NCBI GenBank assembly: GCA_016706845.1
Contig: JADJIV010000010.1
Span: 62,001-126,000 of the forward strand
Direction of reading: 5' to 3'
DNA from: PNOJ01 sp016706845
Lineage (GTDB): Bacteria; Krumholzibacteriota; Krumholzibacteriia; LZORAL124-64-63
Length of the DNA stretch: 64,000 nucleotides
The notes under the pieces were generated by a model, which was not told where the DNA came from, did no database searches, and saw only the letters and a list, made by a program, of their open reading frames with translations. Positions within the stretch are counted from its first letter, which is position 1, and every line of letters begins with the position of its first letter. Below are positions 28,808-37,511 of the stretch, piece after piece. Position numbers and translations under genes: made by a program.

Positions 28808-28822
28808 CGGCTGTTCAGGGGC

Positions 28823-29995
28823 TTACTTCAGCAGCTGCAGCTTGCGGGTGTCGACGCCGCCGGCGCCCGTCGCCCGCAGGAAGTACGTCCCGCTGGGCAG
28901 GCTCCGCCCCTGGTCCCCCCGCCCGTCCCAGTTCACCATGAAGTCGCCCGCCTCGCGCGTGCCCTGCCACAGGGCCCGCACCAGGCGGCCGTCGACGCCG
29001 TAGACGTCCAGCCGCACCGCGGCGGCCGCCGGCAGGCTGAGGTCGATGGTGGTGGAGGGGTTGAAGGGGTTCGGGTAGGCCCCGGTGATGCGGGGGAAGG
29101 CGACGAGCAGGTCGCCGGCGCCGGTGGGCAGGCCGTCGGCGTAGATGTCGTCGACCCACTCGGGGTGGTCGATGAAGGGGTTGCGGTTGCCCTGGTAGGA
29201 GAACACGACGTCGTTGCGGTCCTGCTCCTTGGCGTCGACGGGGTCCTGCACATGCCAGGCGAGCAGCGTCGTGAGCAGCCCCATGTAGGCGACGGCCTCG
29301 TTGTTGCCGGTCGCCGAGGCCGTGATCAGCGCGACGTTGTCGGTGAGGCGCAGGTCGGGCTCCCCGACGGCCCCCTCGTAGCGCACGTCCATGTAGAACA
29401 TCGCGCGCGCCACGTCGCCCTTGCGGCCGTCCCAGGTCTCCCAGACGCCGGCCGGCGCCGCGCTGTTGAAGTAGTTGACGCCGGTCGCGCCGTCGTAGCT
29501 GTCGGCCGGGTCGCTCGAGCATCCCGACACGCACTCGCCGAAGGGCTTGTTGCCGCGGTCGCTGTTGTACTCGACGTCGCACAGGAACAGGTGGTGGCAG
29601 TCGGTGTACGGCTTGTTGGACGTGCCGTCGTCGGGGAAGCCGTAGCTGTTGGGCCAGCTGTGCTCGCGGTTGTAGGGGCCGGTGCCGCCGCCGAACTTGG
29701 CGAAGACGCGGTTCTGGTAGAGGTCGAGGATGCGGGTCGCGTTGTAGGGATCCTCGTCCGCCAGCTCCAGCACGTTCCAGGTGTCGGTCGAGGCGGACGT
29801 GTAGGGGATCTTCACGTGACCGTCGATGACGGCGTTCACCGAGGCGCGCATCGCCTCGACGCTGGTGAAGACCACGGTGTCGTAGTAGCCGGCCGGCGGG
29901 GCGGCGAAGGCGGCCGCCGCGGCCAGCGCGATCAGGACGCAGGCCACCGGGCTCAGGCGTGCGGCGAAGGAAGGGTTGTGGTCGGAATGCAGCAC
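28823..29995 (-). CDS. secreted endonuclease I with FlgD-like C-terminal domain
   Basis: An intact 390-residue extracellular nuclease. Signal peptide to about residue 31. The endonuclease I fold (Dns/EndA type) shows YNREHSWPNSYG (catalytic His in REHSWP), TDCHHLFLCDVEYNSDRGN and ARAMFYMDVRYEG. The last 85 residues are the FlgD-like Ig domain, from AYPNPFNPSTTIDLSLP to SGTYFLRATGAGG and KLQLLK, used as a sorting or surface-anchoring tail in this group. The start is GTG at 29995 with GGAG 5 nt upstream. It may degrade environmental DNA for phosphate or nucleotides. Confidence 0.92.
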   Translation of the reverse strand: MLHSDHNPSFAARLSPVACVLIALAAAAAFAAPPAGYYDTVVFTSVEAMRASVNAVIDGHVKIPYTSASTDTWNVLELADEDPYNATRILDLYQNRVFAKFGGGTGPYNREHSWPNSYGFPDDGTSNKPYTDCHHLFLCDVEYNSDRGNKPFGECVSGCSSDPADSYDGATGVNYFNSAAPAGVWETWDGRKGDVARAMFYMDVRYEGAVGEPDLRLTDNVALITASATGNNEAVAYMGLLTTLLAWHVQDPVDAKEQDRNDVVFSYQGNRNPFIDHPEWVDDIYADGLPTGAGDLLVAFPRITGAYPNPFNPSTTIDLSLPAAAAVRLDVYGVDGRLVRALWQGTREAGDFMVNWDGRGDQGRSLPSGTYFLRATGAGGVDTRKLQLLK

Positions 29996-30103
29996 GTCGG
30001 CTCCCTGCTCGGGTGTCGGACACGGTTGTCAATCACGGCGTCGTGGCGAGGGTCGGCACGGGTAAGTATACCACGCCGGGCCGGGGCGGCGCCAATCGGC
30101 CCC

Positions 30104-30967
30104 CTAGCTCCAGCGGAAGGGCTCCGGGCGGTCGAAATCGGGCCAGCCCTCCGCGGGGGCCGAGCCGGGATCCTGCGTGAACAGCCGGTACAACCCCGCG
30201 TCCTCCACATCCTGCAGGGCCTGGTCGTACTCGGCGGTCGCGATCGGCCGCGTCAGCTCGGGATGGAAGTGCGCCAGCGCGCGGCCGGCCTCGGTCTGCG
30301 CGAGGGCGTCGGGGTGGTACTGCGCCATCAGCGAGAGCCACAGGCCGTCGCCGACCGCGCCCACGAGCTCCCGCGCCACGCGCGCCGTGCCGGCCAGCCC
30401 GCCGGGTAGGACCAGGTGCCGCACGATCAGGCCGCGGCGCGCCTCCCCCTCGGCCTGGTCGTCGGGCAGGTGGCCGACCTGCGCGTGCATGATCGTCACG
30501 GCCCGGCGCGCCCGCGCGACGTAGCCGCTCACCCGCGACAGGTCCTGCGCGATGGCGTCGGAGCCGTACTTGAAATCCGGCAGGTACAGGTCGACCAGAC
30601 CGTCGAAGCGCGCCAGCACGGTCGGCCCGTCGGTGCCGTTGGAGTTGTAGATCACCGGCAGGGCGAGCCCCTGCAGGCGCGCCAACTCCACGGCGCGGGC
30701 CACCGCGGCGCCCTGGTGCGTGGGCGTGACCAGCCCGATGGCGCCGGCGCCGGCCGCGGCCAGCTCCAGCATCCGCTGCGCGCACTGCTGCGGCGTGATC
30801 GGGGCGCCCGCCTCGGGGTGGTGGCTGATCTGGTGGTTCTGGCAGAAGCCGCAGCGCAGGTTGCAGCCGGCGAAGAAGAGGTTGCCGACCGGGCGGCCGC
30901 CGCCCAGCGGCGGTTCTTCCCCGCGGTGCAGGCAGGCGGCGGCGAGGCGGATCAGCTGGTCGGTCAC
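30104..30967 (-). CDS. radical SAM protein of the pyruvate-formate-lyase-activating-enzyme-like group
   Basis: About 287 residues. The cluster motif is AGCNLRCGFCQNHQISHH (CxxxCxxC) near residue 35, preceded by VGNLFFAGCN. GLVTPTHQ, DLYLPDFKYGSD and LVLPGGLAGTARVA match the putative PFL-activase-like proteins often annotated YgiQ/PflX-like (COG1313). The target is not known and no PFL is nearby. The start is unclear: GTG at 30967 with AGGA upstream gives VTDQLIRLAAACLH, and longer forms up to 31186 are possible but lack an SD. The gene is intact. Confidence 0.85.
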   Translation of the reverse strand: MTDQLIRLAAACLHRGEEPPLGGGRPVGNLFFAGCNLRCGFCQNHQISHHPEAGAPITPQQCAQRMLELAAAGAGAIGLVTPTHQGAAVARAVELARLQGLALPVIYNSNGTDGPTVLARFDGLVDLYLPDFKYGSDAIAQDLSRVSGYVARARRAVTIMHAQVGHLPDDQAEGEARRGLIVRHLVLPGGLAGTARVARELVGAVGDGLWLSLMAQYHPDALAQTEAGRALAHFHPELTRPIATAEYDQALQDVEDAGLYRLFTQDPGSAPAEGWPDFDRPEPFRWS

Positions 30968-31075
30968 GACGATCCTGCGGCTCGGGACGGTCGGGCGCGC
31001 TTCCCGGCTCCACGATGGCCAAGGCGACACGGGCGCGCAACCCCGTATCCGGCGGGGGACTATCCGACGGTGGAC

Positions 31076-31104
31076 TTGCCGACGCGCCGGAGTTCCCGTA
31101 GAAT
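31076..31104 (+). promoter_or_regulatory. sigma70-type promoter of an unexplained structured transcript
   Basis: TTGCCG (31076-31081), exactly 17 bp, TAGAAT (31099-31104). Six bases later comes an ATG at 31111, so the transcript could be leaderless. The same geometry occurs at 37.2 and 55.5 kb. Confidence 0.6.
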
Positions 31105-31110
31105 CAAGCC

Positions 31111-31212
31111 ATGATCTCCGCGCACCGATGCGGCGGTCCCCGAGGCCAGGGCGGCCGGGGGGGCCGGGCGAGTTGGGACTCGCCACGGGTGGTTCGCCCG
31201 AATAGGAGGTGA
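31111..31212 (+). CDS. possible 33-codon small ORF
   Basis: ATG at 31111 lies six bases after a -10 box. The peptide begins MISAHRCGGPRGQGGRGGR and ends VVRPNRR, rich in Gly and Arg. Its TGA (31210-31212) lies inside the perfect SD of the next small ORF, so translation of the two would be coupled. There is no homology I know of. High GC makes chance ORFs common, and only the promoter position and the coupling support it. Confidence 0.35.
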   Translation: MISAHRCGGPRGQGGRGGRASWDSPRVVRPNRR

Positions 31213-31216
31213 TCCA

Positions 31217-31264
31217 GTGAGTTCAGACAGTAGAGGCTCGGCGGAGGTGGCGCCCCTGCGTTGA
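31217..31264 (+). CDS. possible 15-codon leader ORF with a perfect Shine-Dalgarno
   Basis: AGGAGGTGATCC (31204-31215) is the full complement of the 16S rRNA 3' end and stands 7 nt from GTG at 31217. The ORF encodes MSSDSRGSAEVAPLR and stops at TGA 31262-31264. Its last codons form the 5' strand of the downstream junction (31246-31253), so a ribosome here would open that structure. This looks like a leader peptide or a ribosome-loading device. No downstream plus-strand gene follows. Confidence 0.45.
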   Translation: MSSDSRGSAEVAPLR

Positions 31265-31366
31265 GGGGACACTCCCGGACGTGGTCCGCGGGCTCGCCCC
31301 GAGCGGGGGAACCCAGCGCCACCGAAGCTGATCCATATGGGGCGCCGTCGCGCAAGCGGCGGCGCC
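31246..31366 (+). ncRNA. unassigned structured RNA (multi-hairpin junction plus terminator-like stem)
   Basis: GGTGGCGC (31246-31253) pairs perfectly with GCGCCACC (31316-31323). Between them lie three hairpins: CCCCT/AGGGG, GGAC-GTG-GTCC within CCC/GGG, and CCCC-GAGC-GGGG. This makes a four-way junction. A long hairpin with a GCAA tetraloop follows (31341-31366, GGCGCC arms) and then TCTGCTTT, which could end transcription. Length from the promoter is about 265 nt. I compared it by memory with SRP RNA, 6S RNA, tmRNA and common riboswitches and found no match. Confidence 0.45.
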
Positions 31367-31399
31367 TCTGCTTTGGTGAGTCGCCGCCGACACGAAGAA

Positions 31400-31426
31400 A
31401 CCCCGCTCCCTGGTCGGGAGCGGGGT
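31400..31426. terminator. terminator downstream of the second RRM gene
   Basis: A perfect 11-bp stem (ACCCCGCTCCC with GGGAGCGGGGT), loop TGGTC, starting about 30 bp past the RRM stop on the minus strand. It could also stop the plus-strand transcript. Confidence 0.75.
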
Positions 31427-31456
31427 CCTCTGACGTCTATCGGTCGACCCGCCGGA

Positions 31457-31834
31457 TTACCAGCCGCGGCCGCCGCGATCGCCGCCGCTGCGGCCACCGC
31501 CGCCACCGCTGCCGCCGCCGTAGCCGCCGCCGCCACTGCGACCGCCGCCGCTGCCGCCACCGAAGCCGCCGCCGCCGCCGCCGGTGCGCTTCGGACGGTC
31601 CTGGGCCTCGTTCACGCTCAGGTTACGGCCGTCCATGCTCTGACCGTCGAGGGCCGAGATCGCGGCCATGGCCGCGCTGTCGTCCATCTCCACGAAACCG
31701 AAGCCGCGGGGCCGACCGGTCTCACGGTCCGTGATCAGTGCCACCGAGTGAACGGCGCCATGCTGCTCGAACAGCTTGGTCACCTGGTCCTCGGTCGCGG
31801 AGAACGGCAGGTTACCCACGTAGATCTTCTTCAT
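31457..31834 (-). CDS. RRM-domain RNA-binding protein with Gly-rich tail
   Basis: A paralogue of the RRM protein at 26.5 kb. It has 125 residues: RNP2 KKIYVGNLPFSATEDQ, RNP1 RGFGFVEM, then from about residue 82 a low-complexity Gly/Arg/Ser/Tyr tail (GGGGGGFGGGSGGGRSGG and similar) that ends GGDRGGRGW. Such tails drive RNA annealing and condensate formation in plant and cyanobacterial glycine-rich proteins. ATG at 31834 has a GGTGGAAG SD. The long hairpin-rich leader upstream suggests temperature or feedback control. Confidence 0.92.
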   Translation of the reverse strand: MKKIYVGNLPFSATEDQVTKLFEQHGAVHSVALITDRETGRPRGFGFVEMDDSAAMAAISALDGQSMDGRNLSVNEAQDRPKRTGGGGGGFGGGSGGGRSGGGGYGGGSGGGGGRSGGDRGGRGW

Positions 31835-32241
31835 ACTCTTCCACCTCGGATGCCGGCTACCCGGCGTGCAGAAGCACCTGAGGCCGCCGGCTATCTCCGG
31901 TAAACCCCTCGTGCTCGATACTGATCCGGCGGTCTGCCGGACCACATCCCCCGACGGTCGGGGGAATCTCGAAGCCCGGCGCGCGGCCGGGGATCACGCA
32001 TTCAGACGGCTCCGGAAGAACCCTGGGGCCCCAACCCGAAGCACGGGAAGGATACACCGGATTCTGGGAATCACCTAGGATTTTCTTCCCTCGGCCGGAA
32101 CAGACGCGCGGCGGCCTCGATCGTATATCCCATAAAACAGATATGATATTTACACGGACCTCCGGGTGGGTTAAGATGAGAATCAGGACTTGGCCTCTCC
32201 TGGATCCTCGGCCACGGATCAGCCCCCTCGGGAGGATTGTC
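31835..32241. other. divergent intergenic region with a hairpin-rich RRM leader
   Basis: No gene is seen. Three hairpins follow one another: 31925-31941 (TCCGGC/GCCGGA), 31948-31964 (CCCCCGA/TCGGGGG) and 31975-31991 (CCCGGC/GCCGGG), 90-160 nt before the RRM start on the minus strand. At about 32118-32155 is an AT-rich patch (GTATATCCCATAAAACAGAT then ATGATATT) that may hold promoters for both directions. The plus-strand gene at 32242 has SD GGGAGGA. Confidence 0.5.
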
Positions 32242-34054
32242 ATGAACAAATTGTCATCATTGAAGTTACGCGCGTGTCGCCGCTCGCCGACGGCACTCGC
32301 CCTCGCCGCAGCCCTGTGCTGCACGTCGCTGCACGCCCAGCCGTTCCCGACCATCGGCGACTACGGCGATGCCCCCGACGGCATCCCCGCCTACCCCTGG
32401 CTCGGGATCCTGGGCGAGTTCCCGACCTGTTTCGGGGGACCTTCCGGCCACATCGCCCACGCCAACAACACGCCGGTCGCCTACTGGGGCGCGACCATGG
32501 ATCCGGAGCCCGACGGCAACGGCGGCTTCTGCCCCCCCGGCCCCTACGAGAACGACGAGTGCTGGGCGGCGTTGGACGGCGACGCGGGCCTGGTCTTTCC
32601 GGACGCGTTCACGATCCTCGCCGGCCTGCCCGTGCCCTGCAGCGGATCGCCCACGCCGCGGGCGCTGGGGCCCGCGTGCTCGCTGGCGAACTGGGGTCCC
32701 ATGGGCAACCTGGACCTCGTGTTGACCAACCACGGCGGCAACGACGTGGTCGTGAACATCCTGTTCGACTGGAACCGGGACGGCAGGTGGAGCGGGCAGT
32801 CGTCCTGCGGACCGAACATCGCGCCCGAACACGCCGTCGTGGACCTGCACGTGCCGGCCGGCTTCTCCGGACCGGTCTCGCACCTGCTGCCGCCCTCGTT
32901 CCTGATCGGGCCGAACCCGGGTTACGTGTGGGCCCGCTTCACCGTCAGCGACGAGTTCCCGCCGATCCCCCCGACTGGCATGGGCGACGGCGACTTCGAC
33001 ACCGGCGAGACCGAGGACTACCTCTTCCTGGTCGGCCAGGGCGGGGGCGGCGGCGATCCCGGTCCCGGCGAATTCGGCGACGCGCCCGAGGGCGTCGAAG
33101 CCTACCCCGGCGTGATCGGCACGTTCCCGACCTGCATCGGCGGCCCCGCCGGCTACGTCCACCACCAGCCCGTGACCTCCGCCTGGTTCGGAGACCACCC
33201 TGGACCACGAGCCGGACGGCAACGCCGGCATCTGCCCGCCGGCGCCCTACGACCAGGACGAGTGCTTCGAACTGCCGGGCACGCCCGGGCGCGATGCCGG
33301 GCTCATCACGCCGCACCCCTTCACCCTGGACGCGGGCGTCGTGGAGCGCTGCCCCGCAAGCGCGGGCGGTTCGCTCGGCGCGATCTGCAGCCGCGCCGCG
33401 TGGGGGGCGGACCTCGACATCGAGGTGGTCAACACCTCGAACCAGGACCGGTACGTGAACGTGCTGGTGGACTGGAGCGGCGACGGCTCCTGGACGCCCA
33501 ACCTGTTCACCTGTCCCAACGGCGACACCGGGTCCGAACACATCCTGGTCAACCACGTCGTGCCGGCGGGCTTCAACGGCCCCCTGTCGCTGCTGGCGCC
33601 GCCGACATTCCTGTCCGGGTACGCGTCGGGCCTGGCCTGGGCCCGTTTCACGTTGAGCGACACGCCGGTGCCCGCGGACTGGGACGGCCAGGGCGCATTC
33701 CTCGACGGCGAGACCGAGGACTACCTGTTCGCCGTCGGCGCCAGCGCGTCAGCGGCGCGCGACGCCGCACCGCAGTTGGGCCTGACGGTCGAGCCCAACG
33801 TGCCCAACCCCTTCAACCCCCGCACCACGATCGCCTTCACGGCGACGACCGCCGGCCGTCACACCGTGACCGTGACCGACCTCGCCGGCCGCGAGGTGGC
33901 GACGCTGCTGGACCGGGAACTGCCGGCCGGGCGACACGACGTCGACTGGGACGGGCGGGGACAGGACGGCGGCGAGCTGCCGTCGGGCGTCTACTTCGCC
34001 CGCGTGCGGGGCGGCGGTGCGGTCGAGAGCGTGAAGATGTTGCTGGTGAGGTAG
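32242..34054 (+). CDS. secreted GEVED-repeat protein with FlgD-like C-terminal domain (frameshifted)
   Basis: About 605 residues. A signal peptide ends SLHAQ. Two copies of a module of about 230 residues follow, each starting GDYGDAPDG/EFGDAPEG and ending in a GEVED-type strand (FDTGETEDYLFLVGQ; LDGETEDYLFAVGA). Both contain paired Cys and an Asp/Asn-rich FDWNRDGRW or VDWSGDGSW motif that may bind calcium. The frame breaks near 33195 in the second module. The tail NVPNPFNPRTTIAFTAT to YFARVRGGGAVES, ending LLVR, is the sorting domain. Probably a cell-surface or extracellular adhesive protein. The start ATG at 32242 has a strong SD. Confidence 0.82.
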
Positions 34055-34080
34055 TCGGACATCTTCCCGCCGACATGCGA

Positions 34081-34115
34081 AGCCCGGCCGGCATCCGCTC
34101 CGGCCGGGCTTCTTC
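34081..34115. terminator. bidirectional terminator between convergent secreted-protein genes
   Basis: AGCCCGGCCGG and CCGGCCGGGCT form a perfect 11-bp stem with an 8-nt loop, followed by TCTTC. It lies between the stop at 34054 and the convergent stop at 34132. Confidence 0.8.
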
Positions 34116-34131
34116 ACGCCGGAGTCGGTCG

Positions 34132-37100
34132 TCACCTGACGAGCGTCAGCTTCAGCACCTGCGTCTTCGCGCCCGTCCCGGCCCGACAGAAGTAGACGCC
34201 GGCCGCGAGGCTGCGGGCCCCGGTCGTCCCTGCCGTCCCAGGTGAAGCCGTAGCGCTGCCCGCCTGCCAGTTCGCCGTGGAAGAGGACGGCCGCGCGGCG
34301 GCCGCGCAGGTCGTAGATCTCCAGGTCGATGGGCACCGCGGCGCCGTCGCCGGGCAGGATCAGGTCGATGGTCGTGCGCGGGTTGAACGGGTTGGGGTGG
34401 CAACTCAGCCCCTGGCCCGGCGATGGGATGGGACTCTCCGCGGCTCCGGTCGCGTCCACACGGTCGTAGGACGTCTGCGTGAAGCGGACCGTGCCGGAAC
34501 CCGCCCCGGTCCCCGCCCGCCGCACCTGCAGGTAGCGGCAGTTGTTCGGCGCGGGGATCTTCAGCGGCGAGTCCGCGGCCTGCCACGGTTCCCACTCGAT
34601 CAGCGCGAGGTCGTCGAACCAGGCGAGCGCCGTGCCGTCGGCCGGCGGCTCCAGGCCGCAGCGCAACTCGAAGTAGACCGCGCCGGCGGGCGTGGTCAGG
34701 TCGCGCCACTGGTACGTCCAGTCGCAACTGCCGTCGATGCGCGCGGCCAGATCGGTGCTCGACAGCGGGCTCTCGGACGAGCGGCTGTCGTAGAAGCGCA
34801 CCATGGTGCGGGCCTGCCCGGCGTTCTCGGCCCGCAGCCAGCCGGCGGCCGTGTGGCGCCGGTCCGCGCGGCAGGGCAGATGCCGTTCGAGGTCGGTGCC
34901 GGTCTGGCCGACGTCGCCGTCGTCGCGGCGCAGGCCGAGGCTGCGCTGCCCGCCGTGGACCACGTCGGTCGCCAGCCACTCGTCGGACGTGTTGGCTTCC
35001 CAGAGATCGGCCCCCTCGTCCTCGAAACCCGTGTGCCAGAGCAGCTCGCGGCCCCAGGCCACCTCCCAGCCGCCCGGCGCGCCGCCGAGGACCTCCAGCA
35101 CCTGCGACAGGTCGCCCTCGGGCGCGAGCGCCAGCGGCGGCGACACCTCGTAGCCGTCCTGGACCACCAGGTCGAAAGCCGCCTCGTGTTCGATCACCGT
35201 CGAGTCGGCCTCCGCGCGCGACAGCAGGATGCGCGCCTCGCTCTTGCCGGCCAGCGGCACCACGAGCGCGTTCATGGGCCGCGAGGCCTCGGCCAGCCAG
35301 CCGATGATCTCGCGCCCGAGGTTGCCGGTGGCCGGCCGCGGGATCCAGTCGTCGATGAAGGCGGGCGTGAAGCGCTGCCCCACGACGCCGTCCTTGTCGA
35401 TCTCCAGGGTCAGCACCAGCGTCGGCATCGTCTCGATGTAGGTCAGGTCGAAGACGAAGTTGCCCAGGCTGTGGGAGATCAGCTCCCCGGTAGGACTCCG
35501 GGAAGCCCCGCAGCACGGGGGTGGTGGTTGATCATCGCGTCCGCGCCGAGGTCGATGGCTTGGCGGCGTGCGCGCGCTCGCCGGGCGTCGGCTGTTCAGG
35601 AAGCGGAACTCGGCGCGCTGATCATGGACGTCGGCCTCGATGTCGATGACGTCGTCCGGTCCGGCCCACTGCCCCAGCGCGCCGGGCGGCGCGAGCTGGT
35701 ACTCGTCGCCGCTGGGCCCTGGACGATGACGACATCGGACAGCGCGCGGGCCGCCGCGATCGATTTCGACAGGTTTTCCGGCAGCAGGTGGAAGCCGGGC
35801 TTGCTGTAGCCCGCGTCCAGGAAGGGCTGGTAGTTCCACCGCCGGCCGGTGCGGTCGCAGAGGCCCAGGAATCCCAGGCGCACGCCGCGCTCGGTCCAGA
35901 ACGCCGGCTGCAGGGGCGAAGATCTCGTTGCTGCCCGCGCCGCGGCACCAGGGGATGCCCAGGCCTTTCGAGCCCGTCCATGGTGTCGAGCATGCCGATC
36001 TCGCCGTAGTCGATGATGTGGTTGTTGCCGATGGTCACCAGGTCGACGCCGGCGTAGGCCTTGGGCCCGCACGTTTTCGGGCCGGCTGCGGAAGACCACG
36101 GTCTTGGTGGGTGCGGTGCCGCGGTCGGTGTAGCTGACCTCGAGGTTGCAGACGTTGACGTCGGCGGCGTCGCCGAAGATCGGGCGCGTCGGCGCGAACA
36201 GGGCCTCGACCCTGCGTCGATGATGCCGCCCGCGGACTCGTAGCCGCGCCCGGTGAAGACGTCGCCCACGGTGAAGTTCACCGTCAGCGGCAGCTCGTCG
36301 CCGCTGGGGTGGACGGCCACCTGGCAGGTGTCGCCGCCGCAGAGGCCGCCAGTCGGTCACCGCCACACCGGACGGTGGGTGGTCGGCGGGACCAGGAACT
36401 CGTGCACGACGACCGGTTCGGCGCTGTTCGTGGAGTCGCCGAAGTCCCAGCGGTAGACGTGCGTCTCGGAGTCCGGATCGAAGACCGTGGCCTGAACTGC
36501 GCCGACAGCCGGTACAGGTCGCCGGCCACCTTCGCGGACGACTGTACCGCGTAGAGGATGTCCACCCGCGGCGCCCGCGGCAGCTCGTCGGTGACGTCGG
36601 CCAGGGTATCGAAGCGGGTGACGCCGACCGTGCCCGCATCCGCGTCGTTGACGTAGATCACCCGATCGATGACGGGCAGCTCGCCGAAAGTCTCCCGCCA
36701 GTCCTCGCCCACCGGCAGCAGGTAGTCGTGCCAGGCCGCGAGCGACTGCGAGCCCTGGTAGACGGTCCACCAGTTCGTGTCGGCGGGCAGGTCGCGGCCG
36801 GCGAAGGTGTAGAACAGTTCGTGGACGCCGTCCCCGAAGCCGATGGCCTGGACCTCGCCCCTGACGTCGGCGGAAACGGCGACGCTCCAGACGGTGCTGT
36901 CGGCCAGGGCGCGCGGCGCGATCGACTGGATGAGCCACAGGTTGCCGTTGAGGCGCAGGGCGTGGGCCGAGCCGCCCTCGCCAGGGTTCGACAGCGACCA
37001 GGCGCCGGGATCCCCGGCTTCGCCCGGGTAGTCCGCGAGTTCCGGAGCGGCGCCGTCGAAGTCCTCGATCGGGGCGGTGTGGGCGACGGCGACGAAGACC

Positions 37101-37144
37101 GGCAGCAGGACGATCGCGAGCAGGCGGCAGAGGATCCGCGGCAT
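34132..37144 (-). pseudogene. CapA/PGA-synthesis-type metallophosphatase, secreted and FlgD-tailed (many frameshifts)
   Basis: One long secreted protein of about 1000 residues broken into many pieces. From the N-terminus: signal peptide (LAIVLLPVFVAVAHTAP), a first domain up to about residue 190, a PKD-like stretch (HVYRWDFGDSTNSAEPV), then CapA-like metallophosphatase blocks ADVNVCNLEVSYTDRGT, GVDLVTIGNNHIIDYGE, RLGFLGLCDRTG and LISHSLGNFVFD. A further domain with a carbohydrate-binding look follows, then the FlgD tail (CHPNPFNPRTTIDLILP). Family motifs appear in all three minus-strand frames, with at least seven switches between 34.2 and 36.5 kb. The catalytic role in polymer synthesis is uncertain. 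This is either very poor sequence or a real pseudogene. The C-terminus ends LTLVR at 34132. Confidence 0.7.
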
Positions 37145-37209
37145 CTCGGCTCCAGACGATTGGGTCAGGCGGGGATGCCAAGCATACCACATCCGGACTC
37201 CAGATACCA

Positions 37210-37238
37210 TTGACATTAGATCATAAACAGCTTATGAT
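37210..37238 (+). promoter_or_regulatory. consensus promoter with overlapping palindromic operator
   Basis: TTGACA (37210-37215), 17 bp, TATGAT (37233-37238), six bases, then ATG at 37245. The palindrome ATCATAA-ACAGC-TTATGAT (37220-37238) covers the spacer and -10, so a repressor bound there would block the polymerase. This is the usual layout for an autoregulated toxin-antitoxin pair. Transcription would begin at or next to the ATG. Confidence 0.8.
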
Positions 37239-37244
37239 AATGAC

Positions 37245-37511
37245 ATGGACCCGCGAACCCGCAAATACCTGGCCGAGATCGGTCGCCGCGGCGGCCGCAA
37301 GAGCCGCCGGCGGCTGGAACCCGAGACGGCCCGCGAGATGGTCCGTCTGCGCGAAGCGCGGCGCGCTTACCGGAAATTCCATGCGCACTGCTTCTGGTCC
37401 AGTCCGCCCGAGTTCAGGGTCGAAAGATCGGATGTCGCCTGGGTCGCCGAACAGCTGATGCGGTATGGTGGTCGGGAGGCTTGGGAGAAGGGGGCGAACC
37501 TGTGCCGTTGA
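37245..37511 (+). CDS. small basic partner protein of an AbiEii-type pair
   Basis: 88 residues, beginning MDPRTRKYLAEIGRRGGRKS, very Arg-rich in the first half, then FHAHCFWSSPPEFRVERSDV and EQLMRYGGREAWEKGANLCR. I know this type only as a conserved small protein encoded just before nucleotidyltransferases. It may be an antitoxin and may bind the palindrome in its own promoter. Its end overlaps the next gene by 10 bases. The ATG has no SD and lies at the predicted transcription start, so translation is probably leaderless. Confidence 0.8.
   Translation: MDPRTRKYLAEIGRRGGRKSRRRLEPETAREMVRLREARRAYRKFHAHCFWSSPPEFRVERSDVAWVAEQLMRYGGREAWEKGANLCR

Noticed and set aside
31170..31200. tRNA-like T-arm (GGTGGTTCGCCC)
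   Set aside because: No matching acceptor, D or anticodon arms around it.
31190..31220. Minus-strand GGATCACCTCCT as the 3' end of a 16S rRNA gene
   Set aside because: Only about 12 bases match; the flanking sequence is not 16S. It is better read as a perfect SD on the plus strand.
31337..31903. Ala-rich plus-strand ORF over the second RRM gene
   Set aside because: It is the antisense of the Gly-rich RRM tail; the RRM motif on the minus strand is decisive.
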